This document shows positions 1 to 10,615 of a stretch of DNA of 64,000 nucleotides, piece after piece (position 1 is the first letter of the stretch; every line of letters starts with the position of its first letter). The notes under the pieces were generated by a model. That model did not search any database and was not told the origin of the DNA. It saw nothing but the letters and a program-made list of their open reading frames with translations. The translations under genes were made by a program, and so were the position numbers. Source of the stretch: Telmatactis stephensoni (lineage: Eukaryota > Cnidaria > Anthozoa > Actiniaria > Isophelliidae); contig JALIZF010001032.1 in assembly GCA_029948255.1 (NCBI GenBank), forward strand, positions 1-64,000. Reading direction: 5' to 3'.

Positions 1-1450
1 TTTTGACGATTTTTGATTGCCTATAGCCTTTGCATTTTCATGATTTTTGGCAATTTTTGATGATTTGTAATGAGCTATAGCTTTTGCAATTTCATGATTT
101 TTGGCCATTTTTGACGATTTTTCATGGGCTATAGCCTTTGCATTTTATCGATTTTTAGCCATTTTTGACGATTTTTAATTGGGTATAGCCTTTGCATTTA
201 ATGGATTTTTGGCCATTTTTGACGATTTTTGATGGGCTATAGCCTTTGCATTTTGTGGATTTTTGGCCATTTTTGACGATTTTTGATGGGCTATAGCCTT
301 TGCATTTTGTCGATTTTTGGCCATTTTTGACGATTTTTGATGGCCTATAGCCTTTGCATTTTATCGATATTTGACCATTTTTGACGATTTTTGATGGCCT
401 ATAGCCTTTGCATTTTATCGATATTTGGCCATTTTTGACGATTTTTGATGGCCTATAGTCTTTGCATTTTGTCGATTTTTGACCATTTTTGACGATTTTT
501 GATGGCCTATAGTCTTTGCATTTTGTCGATTTTTAGCCATTTTTGACGATTTTTAATGGGCTAAGCCTTTTGCATTTTGTCGATTTTTGACCATTTCTGA
601 CGATTTTTAATGGGCTATAGCCTTTGCGTTTTGTGGATTTTTGGCCATTTTTTGACGATTTTTAATGGGCTACATTTTCATGATTTTTGGACAATTTTGA
701 CGATTTGTGTTGGACTATAGTCCTTGTATTTTCATGATTTTTAGCGATTTTTGACGATATTTGATGGCTTATAGCCTTTGTATTTTGTCGATTTCTGGCC
801 ATTGATGATTTTTCGTGGGTTATAGCCTTAGCATTTTCATGATATTTGGCCATTTTTGACGATTTTTAATGGGGTGTAGCTTTTGCATTTTTTCAATTTT
901 TGGCCATTTTTGACAATTTTTGTTGGCCTGTAGCCTTTGCATTTTGTCGATTTTTGGCCATTTTTGACGATTTTTAATGGGCTATATAGCCATTGCATTT
1001 TGTCGATTTTTGGCCATTTTTGACGATTTTTAATGGGCTATAGCCTTTGCATTTTGTCGATTTTTGGCCATTTTGGACGATTTTTAAAGGGCTATAGCCT
1101 TTGCATTTTGTCGATTTCTGGCCATTTTTCAACAATTTGAATGCATGGACTATAGCGTTTGCATTTTGATTATTTTTTGCGTTTTTTATCCATTTTGCAT
1201 GGGCTATAGCCTTTGCATTTTGTTGATTTGGGGCGTTTTTTGCCCATTTTGCACGGGCTATAGCCTTTGCATTTCGATGACTTGGTGCGTTTTTTGACCA
1301 TTTTCCATAGGCTATTGGGCATTTTTTGACCTTGTTCAATGGGCTATAGCCTTTGCATTTTATTGATTTTGTTCCATTTTCATGGGTTATAGGTTAAGCA
1401 TATTGTCGTTTTTTGGTGTTACTTTTGGACATTTTGCGTGGGTTATAGGG
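1..1450. repeat. 54-bp minisatellite array (runs off the left edge)
   Basis: About 26 head-to-tail copies of a unit of about 54 bp. The most constant part reads GGGCTATAGCCTTTGCATTT, followed by a T-rich part with GTCGATTTTTGGCCATTTTT. Copies diverge towards the right end, where 'gcccattttgcatgggctat' variants take over from about 1180. Because 54 bp is 18 codons, the minus strand keeps open frames of an 18-residue Lys/Asn/Ala-rich repeat, but none has a credible start, splice context or non-repeat flank. I read it as non-coding satellite. It begins before position 1, so its full length is unknown. Confidence 0.93.
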
Positions 1451-2050
1451 CTAAATGGCTTAAAATTGTCCGAAAGGGAACGTTTGTCCAATGAATATTG
1501 TCAATCAGTCTTAAAATCGTAATAGTAAAAGTATATTATAGTTATTTGTGTCAAAATCCATAAAAATAAATTGTACATTAATGTAAAACTGTCATAAGCT
1601 GTCGTAATCTGGAGAGGGGGGAGGGTCGAAAATTGTAGTTTTTTTTGAGGGGGAGTTAAGAAGTTATTCTACATTTAGCATTCGGGGGGGAGTCGTAACT
1701 TCAATGCGTACTTTGCTCATCTTAGAACACCCTCTAGATAAATATTGCACAGTCCCTTAATGTAGAGCTGTTATAATCTCTTGCAATTGCAATCGATTTA
1801 ATGTTGGGTTTATAGGATTTGCTTCAACTCCATATGCCCCACTGGGAGTTGCACCCAGACCTCTTGGCCGTGACCAAGCGTGCTCTACTACACTATAGAG
1901 TTGGTGTTGGTGTTGAAACATCGAAAATTGTCAAAACAGGAAAAGAAAGTCAACTTCAGCAATGACAAAATGCAAAAATATGTCTCTTAAATTATAAAGG
2001 TCTAGATAGAAAAAGATGAGAAATTTCGAGAAGACAATTCCAGAAATTCC
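1451..2050. other. Geneless stretch with one tRNA-like sequence
   Basis: AT-rich sequence with two G-runs (around 1615 and 1686). Apart from the tRNA-like segment at 1828-1905 I see no exon, long ORF or repeat family here. Confidence 0.6.
1828..1905 (-). pseudogene. tRNA-like sequence (tRNA pseudogene or SINE head)
   Basis: On the minus strand an A-box-like TAGTGTAGTAGAGCA is followed by a possible anticodon arm (CTTGG/CCAAG) and a T-arm with stem CTGGG/CCCAG around the loop TGCAACT. The anticodon loop is only six bases and the acceptor stem is poor, so a working tRNA is unlikely. It is either a decayed tRNA or the 5' end of a tRNA-derived SINE. Confidence 0.4.
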
Positions 2051-2252
2051 TTCACACTAGCGACATAACGACATAAGAACCATCGACAAAGAAAGAATCA
2101 GTCAGTTTTTTCTTTATGTCGTTATGTCCATGTTTTTATGTTCCTATTATGTTGCTACGTTGTGATCTTTTCACTGGTGACATAAAACATTGATATGTTG
2201 TGTTTTGCATTTACATGACCTCGCCGTTATGTCGTTATGTCGCCAGTGTGAA
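2051..2252. mobile_element. MITE with 26-bp inverted ends (TTCACACTAGCGACATAACG)
   Basis: The left end (2051-2076) and the reverse complement of the right end (2227-2252) match at all but one of 26 positions. A third copy of the TTATGTCGTTATGTC motif lies inside at about 2113. It has no ORF, so it is a non-autonomous hairpin element. The end resembles the TTCACACT end of the element at 16062-16276. Confidence 0.75.
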
Positions 2253-4443
2253 CCAGGCCTTACGTATAGCAACCGGTTATACCTGGATATTTTTGCGCGA
2301 GTTGAGCATTTATCAAAAAAATACATAAGTAGAAAACGTTTTCCTAACGCATCGAAGCCCGACATTTTCCGTTTAACCAAAATAAATCAAGTTAAAAAAA
2401 TTCCTCCAAAGATAAAATGTTAATTTTTGCTTTGGTCTTCTTCCACTGTCATTACTTTTAGCAATTCTAAAACCATTTTCCAAGAAAAGTCAACTAATTT
2501 GCAAGATGTCTAGATCTCGCTCGGTTTTACTGTTGAAACTCCAAGTGGGTTTGTTACCCTGTTGGAGGGTTTTTCATTCAGGGTTATTCCTTCCCCTAGT
2601 CCTTTTACTGTGTCAGCCCCTGGTCCACAAGGTCCAGGTACAGCAGGGGTCACCACGTGCAGGTACAGTAGGACTTGCAACAGGAGAGGCTATTAGTGTC
2701 TATAGGCACCCAAGACACTGCTGGATGTAGTGCCCTGTGGAGACGCTTCCTGTGCCATTGGATCCCCAAAAAATTGTAACTCTCAAGAGAGAGTTTATTT
2801 GTGTCTTGTATGTAAACTGACCAGGGCCACGTACTAATAATAGACGAACTCTACATCTAAAGAAGACGACACAGACTCAGACTACGAAGGAGGTCTCTCA
2901 TTTTGAGAGTATGGTCTATTTGATCCAGTTCCATCGGTGATCCAGCGTTGTCCTCTCGTAGGCCTAAGCATTCATGAAAGCTAACCTAAGCAGGCCAATT
3001 GACCCCGGCCGATTGACCGGTCCAAAATCTAATAAACCCCACCTAGTTAAAGTGGTAGCTTCTGCTAAAAACAACCCATTCCTAGCGAGACTAAATTCTG
3101 TTAACTATGAATTGTGAAGTGAATACTTTGACTTGTGATTACGAGCCAAAAGGAAAAATAAATGTCAAAAATGTATTTTTGGGGGTCAGCATCGACAGTC
3201 ACAAACAAGGTACAAAACACCAACACTCCCTGCAGCCATCAGGCGCCCAACATGACACGCCCATTTCCCCACCCCCTCTCCCTAGTGGAGAAAAGGAGAA
3301 CAAACTAGCACGCCACGAGGGGCGTCTGATTTCGCAGGCACAAACAAACACTTATACAGCACAAACATCTAACAACACGAAAACGAGAAAGCAATAATGA
3401 CAATCTGATTCATCACAAGCAAAGATACTCACTTCTGTACAGTGACCTTTCTTCATGACGGACACCCAAACACTCGCTTCTCTTCTTACTAGACATTTTC
3501 TCAAAAGTTTTTTTAAATTAACACGTCCGAATTGTTGAGGTTTGTCCGCGTTATAGAGTATTCACCATGAAATAAGTTCACTATACATTATCCTATTTCC
3601 ACCCTCTGTCCCCCCCTAAAAAGCACACAAAATGCTTCAACGACATCTCCAACAATTTCACAATCACAGCCAAATACATTTTTGTATCAAAATAGAATTT
3701 AGATTGTTGAAGATACGTTGAATTCATTAACCTTTCATTTGACGCTTGTTTTGTTGGCAAAATCCTGGAATAAAAGTGAGATCGAGAACAACATGAGTTA
3801 TACATTCCAACGTGCGACGTAAAGGCTGGCACATAAAACATTTCTCACTGAGCAACTAAACACAGAAAGGTTTCAAAACACCCGAATTCGAAGTTTCTTC
3901 TTATTACAAGAAACATTTCATTCACAAAATTCGAATCGGAAGACCAACTGGTGATGAACTCAGCTGCCCAAATTGCGCCATTTTTCACATGCAGCAGATA
4001 AACATATAAAGCGAAGCGAACTACAACTAAAACATTGTCAAAGCAGCCCACTATTTGAAGGAAAATGATACATAATGATAGAAATCCTTCTTAGTTGAAA
4101 ATTCTCAAAGAATTTTAGTGTTTCGAGGGCGAAAACCCTTGATAGAACTTGTTCGCCTACAGCAAGTGCAAAGGTGCAAAACGCTCGAGCTTTTCCAAGA
4201 CAAATTCCGCTCAAAAATAGTTCTTCCGTTTAAAAATACGTTATACTTAGCTTTCGTAAGGTTTACTTATGCCTAGCTTCAAGAGTTCTCGGTGAAAAGC
4301 AACATTTTATCAAAATTATAGCTATTTTAGAAACGAGAGAGTAAACATCAACTTACCTCTACGGCTGCACTGTTTCAATGAGCCAAATGAACTGAACACG
4401 TGAACATGATATATGTATCACGTGATTTTAGTGTAACTGGCTT
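2253..4443. other. Geneless stretch
   Basis: Open frames reach only 75-96 codons (2506-2730 plus, 3107-3397 plus) and are unsupported by splice sites or a recognisable domain. The 2520-2720 segment is locally GC- and Pro/Gly-codon rich in one frame and could be a coding fossil, but I could not identify it. Confidence 0.5.
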
Positions 4444-4573
4444 ATCCAATTGGCCCCTTGCAGCACATCGGAATGCAGCTCAATTTGGAAGACAAAAGAA
4501 AAGAATTTCAATATGCTTTGAACTGAAAATCTAATGTTTATCCTCCGACGTGCTGCAAGGGGCCTATTGGGAT
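4444..4573. mobile_element. Short MITE, ends CCAATTGGCCCCTTGCAGCA
   Basis: The ends at 4444-4471 and 4544-4572 are imperfect inverted repeats (TTGGCCCCTTGCAGCACATCGG versus CCGACGTGCTGCAAGGGGCC) around a 70-bp core. No coding capacity. Confidence 0.7.
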
Positions 4574-4736
4574 TCAAAATGACGATCGACTAGTAAATAG
4601 TTATGATAAAAATGTAACAATAAAATGCATATATATATGAATGAATTGAAGAAATTTTGAGACAAGGAAATTAATAGGAAAAAGAAAAAATTCATAACAA
4701 ATGAAAGCTCTTCAGGAAAACGAAAGTAAGATAGAA

Positions 4737-4794
4737 AAATACAGGAAAGAAGGAAAGAAGAGGGAAGGAAAGAAAAAAGACAGAAAGAAGAAAG

Positions 4795-4825
<31 letters not shown>

Positions 4826-4915
4826 AATGAAGAAATGAAGGAAGGAAGGAAGGAAAGAAGAGAAAAAGAAAGAATGAAAGAAAGAGAGAAAGAAAGAAAA
4901 AATATTGGGAATGAT
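4737..4915. repeat. (GAAA)n / GGAA microsatellite
   Basis: Purine-only tract of GAAA and GGAA units with some GAAT interruptions. The Ser/Phe/Leu-rich minus-strand frames across it are translation artefacts. Confidence 0.9.
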
Positions 4916-6570
4916 GAATGGATGGATGGTTGACTTAAGGGTGCTGGGATGTATTTCTGGAGCCCGTTGCTGGGCAAACTTCATATTTTTGTAAATCGGC
5001 TTACATTTGGATTCAAGCAGTGATACTTGTGCATGAGGTAAACAACAATCACGAATTTCTTGAGTTTGATGACGTCATCATCAAACGACGTCATCGGAAC
5101 AGAAAATGTCTATAATTTTTGCCGTTTCAAAATATCTTTATTCAATTTTTACATAGTATAGCTTTACTCTACAAGGTGCACAAAGTAACGGATGCGTTAA
5201 TCATTTTATCTACAAACCCCTCAAAGATTATAGAATTCAAAATAAAAGCCAGCTGTTTGCGCATGCGCACTGGAGATTTCAGATATTCGCTGCATTATAG
5301 TTCGGCTGTGTCATAATGAACAGCTTCAATATGCGTATATTTGGCTTCAAGACTGACACGTTATTTTGCTTAGCTTCAGACACTGATAATTTGAGAAAAT
5401 TGTAGCATATTTCTCATTCAAAAATCATATTTCCTGGTTTCTCTATAAAAATGCGAAACTTTAAGACCCAAAGAAACGGGGGCATTCCAAAAGTGACATT
5501 TTTGCAAAAAATCATAAATTTCACGAAGTCAATGAGCTCTGGCACTTGCTTTTACAGCCAACATAGCAACCACGTTGCTTGGCATCGAAATATGTCCCAG
5601 CATCTTTAAACCGAACAATGACGTAACATTTTCCGTAACATTTCGCGCAACGTTGCACAGAGTTGCAAAAGTAGAACCGATCCAAAAACTGTTGCGCGCA
5701 CCTGTTACAGGGGTGAAACCACGGTGCAACCCTAGCTGTTCTGCGCGCAATGTTGCAGAAAAAAATTGGAAGAAAAGTTTTATCTTGTATCCGTGCCTAT
5801 TTATGACTTTTGTAGTTGATCGATTGATGAAATAATGACCTCATTTTCGACACTATCTGGAACGCCTCTCTCCAATAAACTCTACCTCGTGATCAAGTCC
5901 ATAAAATACTGGATAGACGCCCCTTTCCTACCCCCTCCTCTTATAGACGCCTATAAATACCCTCCTCAATGAAGTTCTAAAAAATATTTGCCGGATAGAC
6001 GTCCCCTCCTATAAACATCCCCCCCCCCCCCCCCCCCCCTCGCCTCCCTCAGTAAACTAAATGGACCTTTGGCACTTACTATTACAATCATCTTTTAACA
6101 TTAGCTACAAACTAAAGATACTATTTCTCGCACAGAAAGGAATTTTTTAATACGTATTTCTAAGATTGGATTTTATAAATATTAGATTAAAAAGAAACTC
6201 CTCTCTCAAATAAACTTGTGCCTTTTGAGCTCAACGTTTTTTTAATCGTCCAGGGCGTCTACTGTAATAAATACGGTATGAACCACATTGCATAATCAAC
6301 TAAATTCCCTGCATGATATCGAAAATCGCTGTAAATTAATAACGAATAAGTAAATAGTAAATCGATTGACAAATAGATAGATTCATCAATTGATTTGTTT
6401 GCGATAATAACTTAAGCGCAAAAGAATATTTATTGGCAAATATACTGGCAACTATTAGCAGTATTAAAGTGCCGAAGTTTTGTCGTGACAAGCCCGGTGA
6501 GAAGTTGTGTAGACTTTGTGTCAACTCGTAGCACTTTCGACACAGGTTCCGAAAAAGTCACGGAAAGTAA
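4916..6570. other. Geneless stretch with a poly-C run
   Basis: A run of about 21 C lies at 6019-6039. The segment 5560-5760 has several GCAACGTTGC-like short palindromes, perhaps an old hairpin transposon, but no clean paired ends. No exon seen. Confidence 0.5.
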
Positions 6571-6571
6571 C

Positions 6572-6595
6572 ATATATATATATATATATATATAT
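6572..6595. repeat. (TA)n microsatellite
   Basis: An uninterrupted AT dinucleotide run, immediately followed by an A/G-rich stretch. Confidence 0.95.
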
Positions 6596-6644
6596 TTAAA
6601 AGAAAGAAAGAAGAAAAAAATAAAAGAAACTGAAAAAGATTAGT

Positions 6645-6712
6645 CATTTCGGGGAATCGATCTCGGTCCATGAGATTCACGCTCCACGCATCACTACACT
6701 TTGCCACCAAAA
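6645..6712 (-). pseudogene. tRNA-like sequence
   Basis: On the minus strand GGTGGCAAAGTGTAGTGATG resembles a box A region and GAGATCGATTCCCCG resembles box B, about 40 bp apart. The stems are incomplete. Most likely a tRNA-derived repeat remnant. Confidence 0.4.
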
Positions 6713-6784
6713 CACCTCAATTTGCATAACAATAGACAGCCATTAACACGATACACTAGGTTATTTTGTCCTTCAAATCCCTTA

Positions 6785-6955
6785 GTAGACCAGCTAGTCT
6801 AGTGGTAAGGTGCAGTCACTTACGGCCTAGGATCCGACTGTTTCCTCCCTCTTTGACTGCGAAGCTTTCTGTGTACTACCGATAGCGTGGAAGGGGCCGA
6901 AATCTCCATCCTATACGTAACATGCGATGATCCAGCGCTTTGTCTGGATGCATGG
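6785..6955 (+). mobile_element. tRNA-derived SINE, family shared with 27697-27930
   Basis: A tRNA-like head (AGCTAGTCTAGTGGTAAGGT as box A; GGATCCGACTG in the box B position) is followed by a body containing GATAGCGTGGAAGGGGCCGA and AATCTCCATCC..ACGTAAC. The same body, with few changes, occurs at 27,815-27,850 behind a different tRNA-like head. Ends with T/A-rich sequence. Confidence 0.65.
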
Positions 6956-7099
6956 TCGATTTTTTTAGTTTTGCATAAAATTGGCATATTGATTTGCTTT
7001 TGGGTACGAGCCTCGGCGCAGCTTGGCGATTTATTTTTTTATTTTTTTTATTTTTTAGCTTCTTTTGAAAATTTTGTGATTTAATTATTCTTTTTCCTC

Positions 7100-9035
7100 T
7101 CTTTCTGTTTTTTTAATTTTATTTCGTTTTGTTGAAACATTTCCACAAATTAATTATCGCGATTTTTTACTCTAACGAGAAGCGTACAAGGAATAGCAGC
7201 AAGTGATAACATCTGCGCATGTCTCCAATTTCTATTGTCTTGGACATATGGATCATTTTGAAAGGATAATTTCTAGCTGTTCGTAATTCTGCACGTCCTC
7301 GACTTAGCCTCCTCCGCAGGCAACTGTTCGCTTTTTCGCTTTGGGCCTCCTGTGTTAAAGACACGTATAGTGGCCTGTCTTAGTAATAACTGAGGCAAAT
7401 GTTCTAGCCAGTGGCTGTTTTTCTAGTTTGGCTAGTTTTGATGAGCCAATGAAAATTCCGAATATTTATTGATATCAAATTAATAAAAATCAAAACTCTA
7501 AGATCAATTTTTAGTGCCACTTTTATGGACATTTTATTCATAAGCACTTGTTATTGCTACAGAAATTCATTTATGACCATCAATTACGACTTAGATTAGA
7601 TATGATTAAAATTTCACATTGTAATTTACGGCGTGAGTCTGAAATTAAAAGAAACAAAACTTATAGCTTTTCAAAGAAAACTGTTTTTTCAAAGACAAGG
7701 TCGACTCAACTCGTTCTTTAGCCGCAGTCTAAACTAAATTTCGAGAAATCACAACCCCTCCATATGCCTCAAGCACAGAAAGATACCGCTAGCTTGTGTT
7801 CAGTACGCTGCTCAACGTAATTCTCTCTTAATTAAAGCATAGTTAATATTTAATATAATTAACTATACTTAAAGGCGCTGTTACACGCTGAAACTTTTCT
7901 CTTAGAAACTGGCCTCAATCACCGTTGCGATACAAGTTTCACAACACATTGCACCGTGTAACATGGTCATTTAGCTGAAATTTTCCAAATAGCTTGGACA
8001 AATAGCTCTTCAAAAAGGCAAACCTTAACTGGTTGCTATATGTTTGTAATGAATTCGATTTAAAAACTAATTGACTCTTTTTTGAAGTTCTCAAAGTTCA
8101 AAAATACATTTTAGCCACAAATCCGGTTTCTAAAATAATGCTGGATAATTTCTTCCGTATTTATTATACTTTATATAACTTATGAGTGTACGTATATACA
8201 TTGTGATACTTAATTTTTGCATGTATTTTAGTCAGTTATTTTCTGTTCGCTATTGGCAGTCTTTAATTCACCCAGGCATTATGTGAAACAAAATTGATGT
8301 GAGACCCCTTGTTAAGCTTCGTTGCTTTTGGGGCAAATCTCAAGATAAATATGTTGAAATTAAAAAAAGGAGATAAAAGATACCTTATACTCCGCTCTCT
8401 TATACTCCCAACGCGAATAAGGTATCCCACAGAGAAACGTTCCCCGTATTATTGTATCATAGGGAGTGCCCCTCCCCGGCCATCTCATGTTCATTTATGA
8501 TTGACGAGAATTGGTGTTTTCCAATCAATCAATTATTTACTGACCTATAGAACTAAAAGCGGTGATGTATATGTGTTGTATACTTAAGGTGCAGGTTCAA
8601 TCTATTTTATACAACATAAAATAAATGTATTTATGCTGTTGTAACTGCTTACTCATTTCTATTTCCGCACTGGAGGCTTCGGGGAAGACTGGTAAGCAAG
8701 AAACAAAACAGGATATAGCGCTATATATATAAATAAAGTTATTGGTTTATATCTCAGGGTACAAAGCCACCAGGCGCCCTTGCCTCATACTTCTGGAAAA
8801 GTATAGCGTAAACGACAACTTTGGCCAGGCAAGGGGAATTGTAAGGAACAAGCAGCATAAAAACTATTAACAGTTAATATATCTGCTAACGTGGATACAC
8901 CAGCTGTTTTCTGCTCGCAGCTTTCACTTTCTATTGGAAACGGCTAGTTTATATTTTTTGCCAGAGTGCAAGCAATATATTTCGTATTGGTTGTATTAAC
9001 TCAATAATGGGTCAGTCTCTGGGTAATTCTTTATC
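7100..9035. other. Geneless stretch with dispersed-repeat fragments
   Basis: About 85 bp at 7192-7278 recur inverted at 34608-34697 (shared AAGTGATAACATCTGCGCAT and AAAGGATAATTTCTAGCTGT). About 40 bp at 8882-8922 (AACGTGGATACACCAGCTGT) recur inverted near 23262-23302. GTTACACG/CGTGTAAC ends at 7870-7970 suggest a further small hairpin element. No gene recognised. Confidence 0.55.
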
Positions 9036-9039
9036 TGGG

Positions 9040-9203
9040 AAGCAAGGATGGCCGAGCGGCGAGAGCGCCGGTCTGTCACCGCTGTGGTCCCGTGTTCAAT
9101 CCCCGGACGGGGCATCACGTGGCTTGAGTTTCTTGTTGGTTCTCTCCCTTGCTTCGAGTTTTTTTCTCCGGGTTTTCCGGTTTTTCCTCCCTCAGTAAAA
9201 ACG
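9040..9203 (+). mobile_element. tRNA-derived SINE
   Basis: The head carries clear Pol III promoter boxes: GATGGCCGAGCGGCGAGAGC (box A, tRNA-Ser/Leu-like) and CCGTGTTCAATCCCCGGA (box B). The body then runs through TTGTTGGTTCTCTCCCTTGC and a TTCTCCGGGTTTTCCGG-type tail ending near 9200. This arrangement is typical of invertebrate tRNA SINEs; I infer the family type, not a named family. Confidence 0.75.
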
Positions 9204-10196
9204 AACTAGTTATGATGTAAGCTGTGCTCCGTGATCAAACATGGGTCGTGAGCTGCGCCCTCGTAATTCAGCACTTAGCTGCAAGGAAGGATGATGAGCT
9301 ACTCCTGATAATTATATTTATTTTTATTTAATTGTGTACTTGGCCTTGCCTGGTTCATTGCTTTCAATGAATGAATCACCTTTAGTTAGCTATGGAGTTA
9401 TTATAAAATATGAGGGTGAAATGAACCACACACCAAGCTGTGAACATGTCAAAGCTATCCATGTTTATAAAAACATGAAATTCATTCTGTACCATGTTCA
9501 CATTCATATGGTGATGTTTCGAGGCTCCAACTTTTAGTGCAACATGTTAAAAGTTGGTGCAATCTAACATACATTTTTCAGGGCAACTTTGCATTGCATT
9601 GATATCAATTTCTTGCTGCCATGCATGCCATGTTACACTGTACCAACTTGAATGCAACAGTGTTGTGCTAAAAGTTATCTAGTACAATATCAACTATGAA
9701 AACTTTTCTTAACAAAACATCACCCCTGGTAGCCAACACTCACCAACTGAAGACAACGTAAGTTGACAAGTGCTGGCTTGGGCAACTCTAAATTCTCCAG
9801 GGAACACTTGACAATGTCTGGGTGTCAAAGCCTATCTATCATACATCTCAACCTATTATCATCCCTGCCATAAGCACAATTTATTAATTCTCATAACGTG
9901 TTCAAACTAAACTTAGATCTGTTTTTGAGATTTTAGTCCTATGTTGTGTAATGCTGGTCGAATTGGCTGAAATGTCGCAGCGATGACTTTGCTGTTGTCA
10001 CTGTTATCAAACAAAGTTCCCACCACGTTTTTCCAACAAATTAACCACATTAGCAATTATCATGTTACATACATCACTCTTTACCAGAATAATAAAGCAA
10101 AGTTTGTTGTTGCTCAAATGGAGATTTAAAACTTTGATATACACTTGATTGTAGATAGATTGTATATACATTTATGCATATATCTAGTGTGATGCA
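9204..10196. other. Geneless stretch downstream of FZR1
   Basis: No ORF above 67 codons and no repeat family recognised. It probably includes FZR1 3' UTR or downstream sequence; I could not place a convincing poly(A) signal. Confidence 0.5.
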
Positions 10197-10269
10197 ATAG
10201 AGTACAAACACTAAATTGTGCAACATAAATAGTGCAAAGTATTGCACACTTTTAGTGTTTGTACTCTAT
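10197..10269. mobile_element. Very short hairpin element (73 bp)
   Basis: ATAGAGTACAAACACTAAA at the left matches TTTAGTGTTTGTACTCTAT at the right around a short AT-rich core. It lies 350 bp below the FZR1 stop codon. Confidence 0.65.
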
Positions 10270-10615
10270 ATCTAATGACATAAACTATCTAAATGAATCC
10301 TTACAATACCGAAAATAGAGTTAATTAATTGGTAGAAGGACTAAATTAAAATAAATTTTGGAAATCACTGCAATGCCCAATTAATTTTAACAAATATTTT
10401 GGATTTTGCATCGACTTAGACATTTGTGCATTATTTTGTATAACAACCTTTCTGAATGAAGTGTATATCATTATTAATAGTCCTAAACACATTTTATGAT
10501 TATAACTCTACCTACAACTGTATTTACAATAATCTAATAGAACTGAATCCTTGGATAGTTATCTATTATTTACAAATTTCCTATGATAATTCATAACATC
10601 TATAGTTTAGGAAGG

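Noticed and set aside
1828..1905. Functional tRNA gene
   Set aside because: Anticodon loop of six bases and a poor acceptor stem; kept only as tRNA-like.
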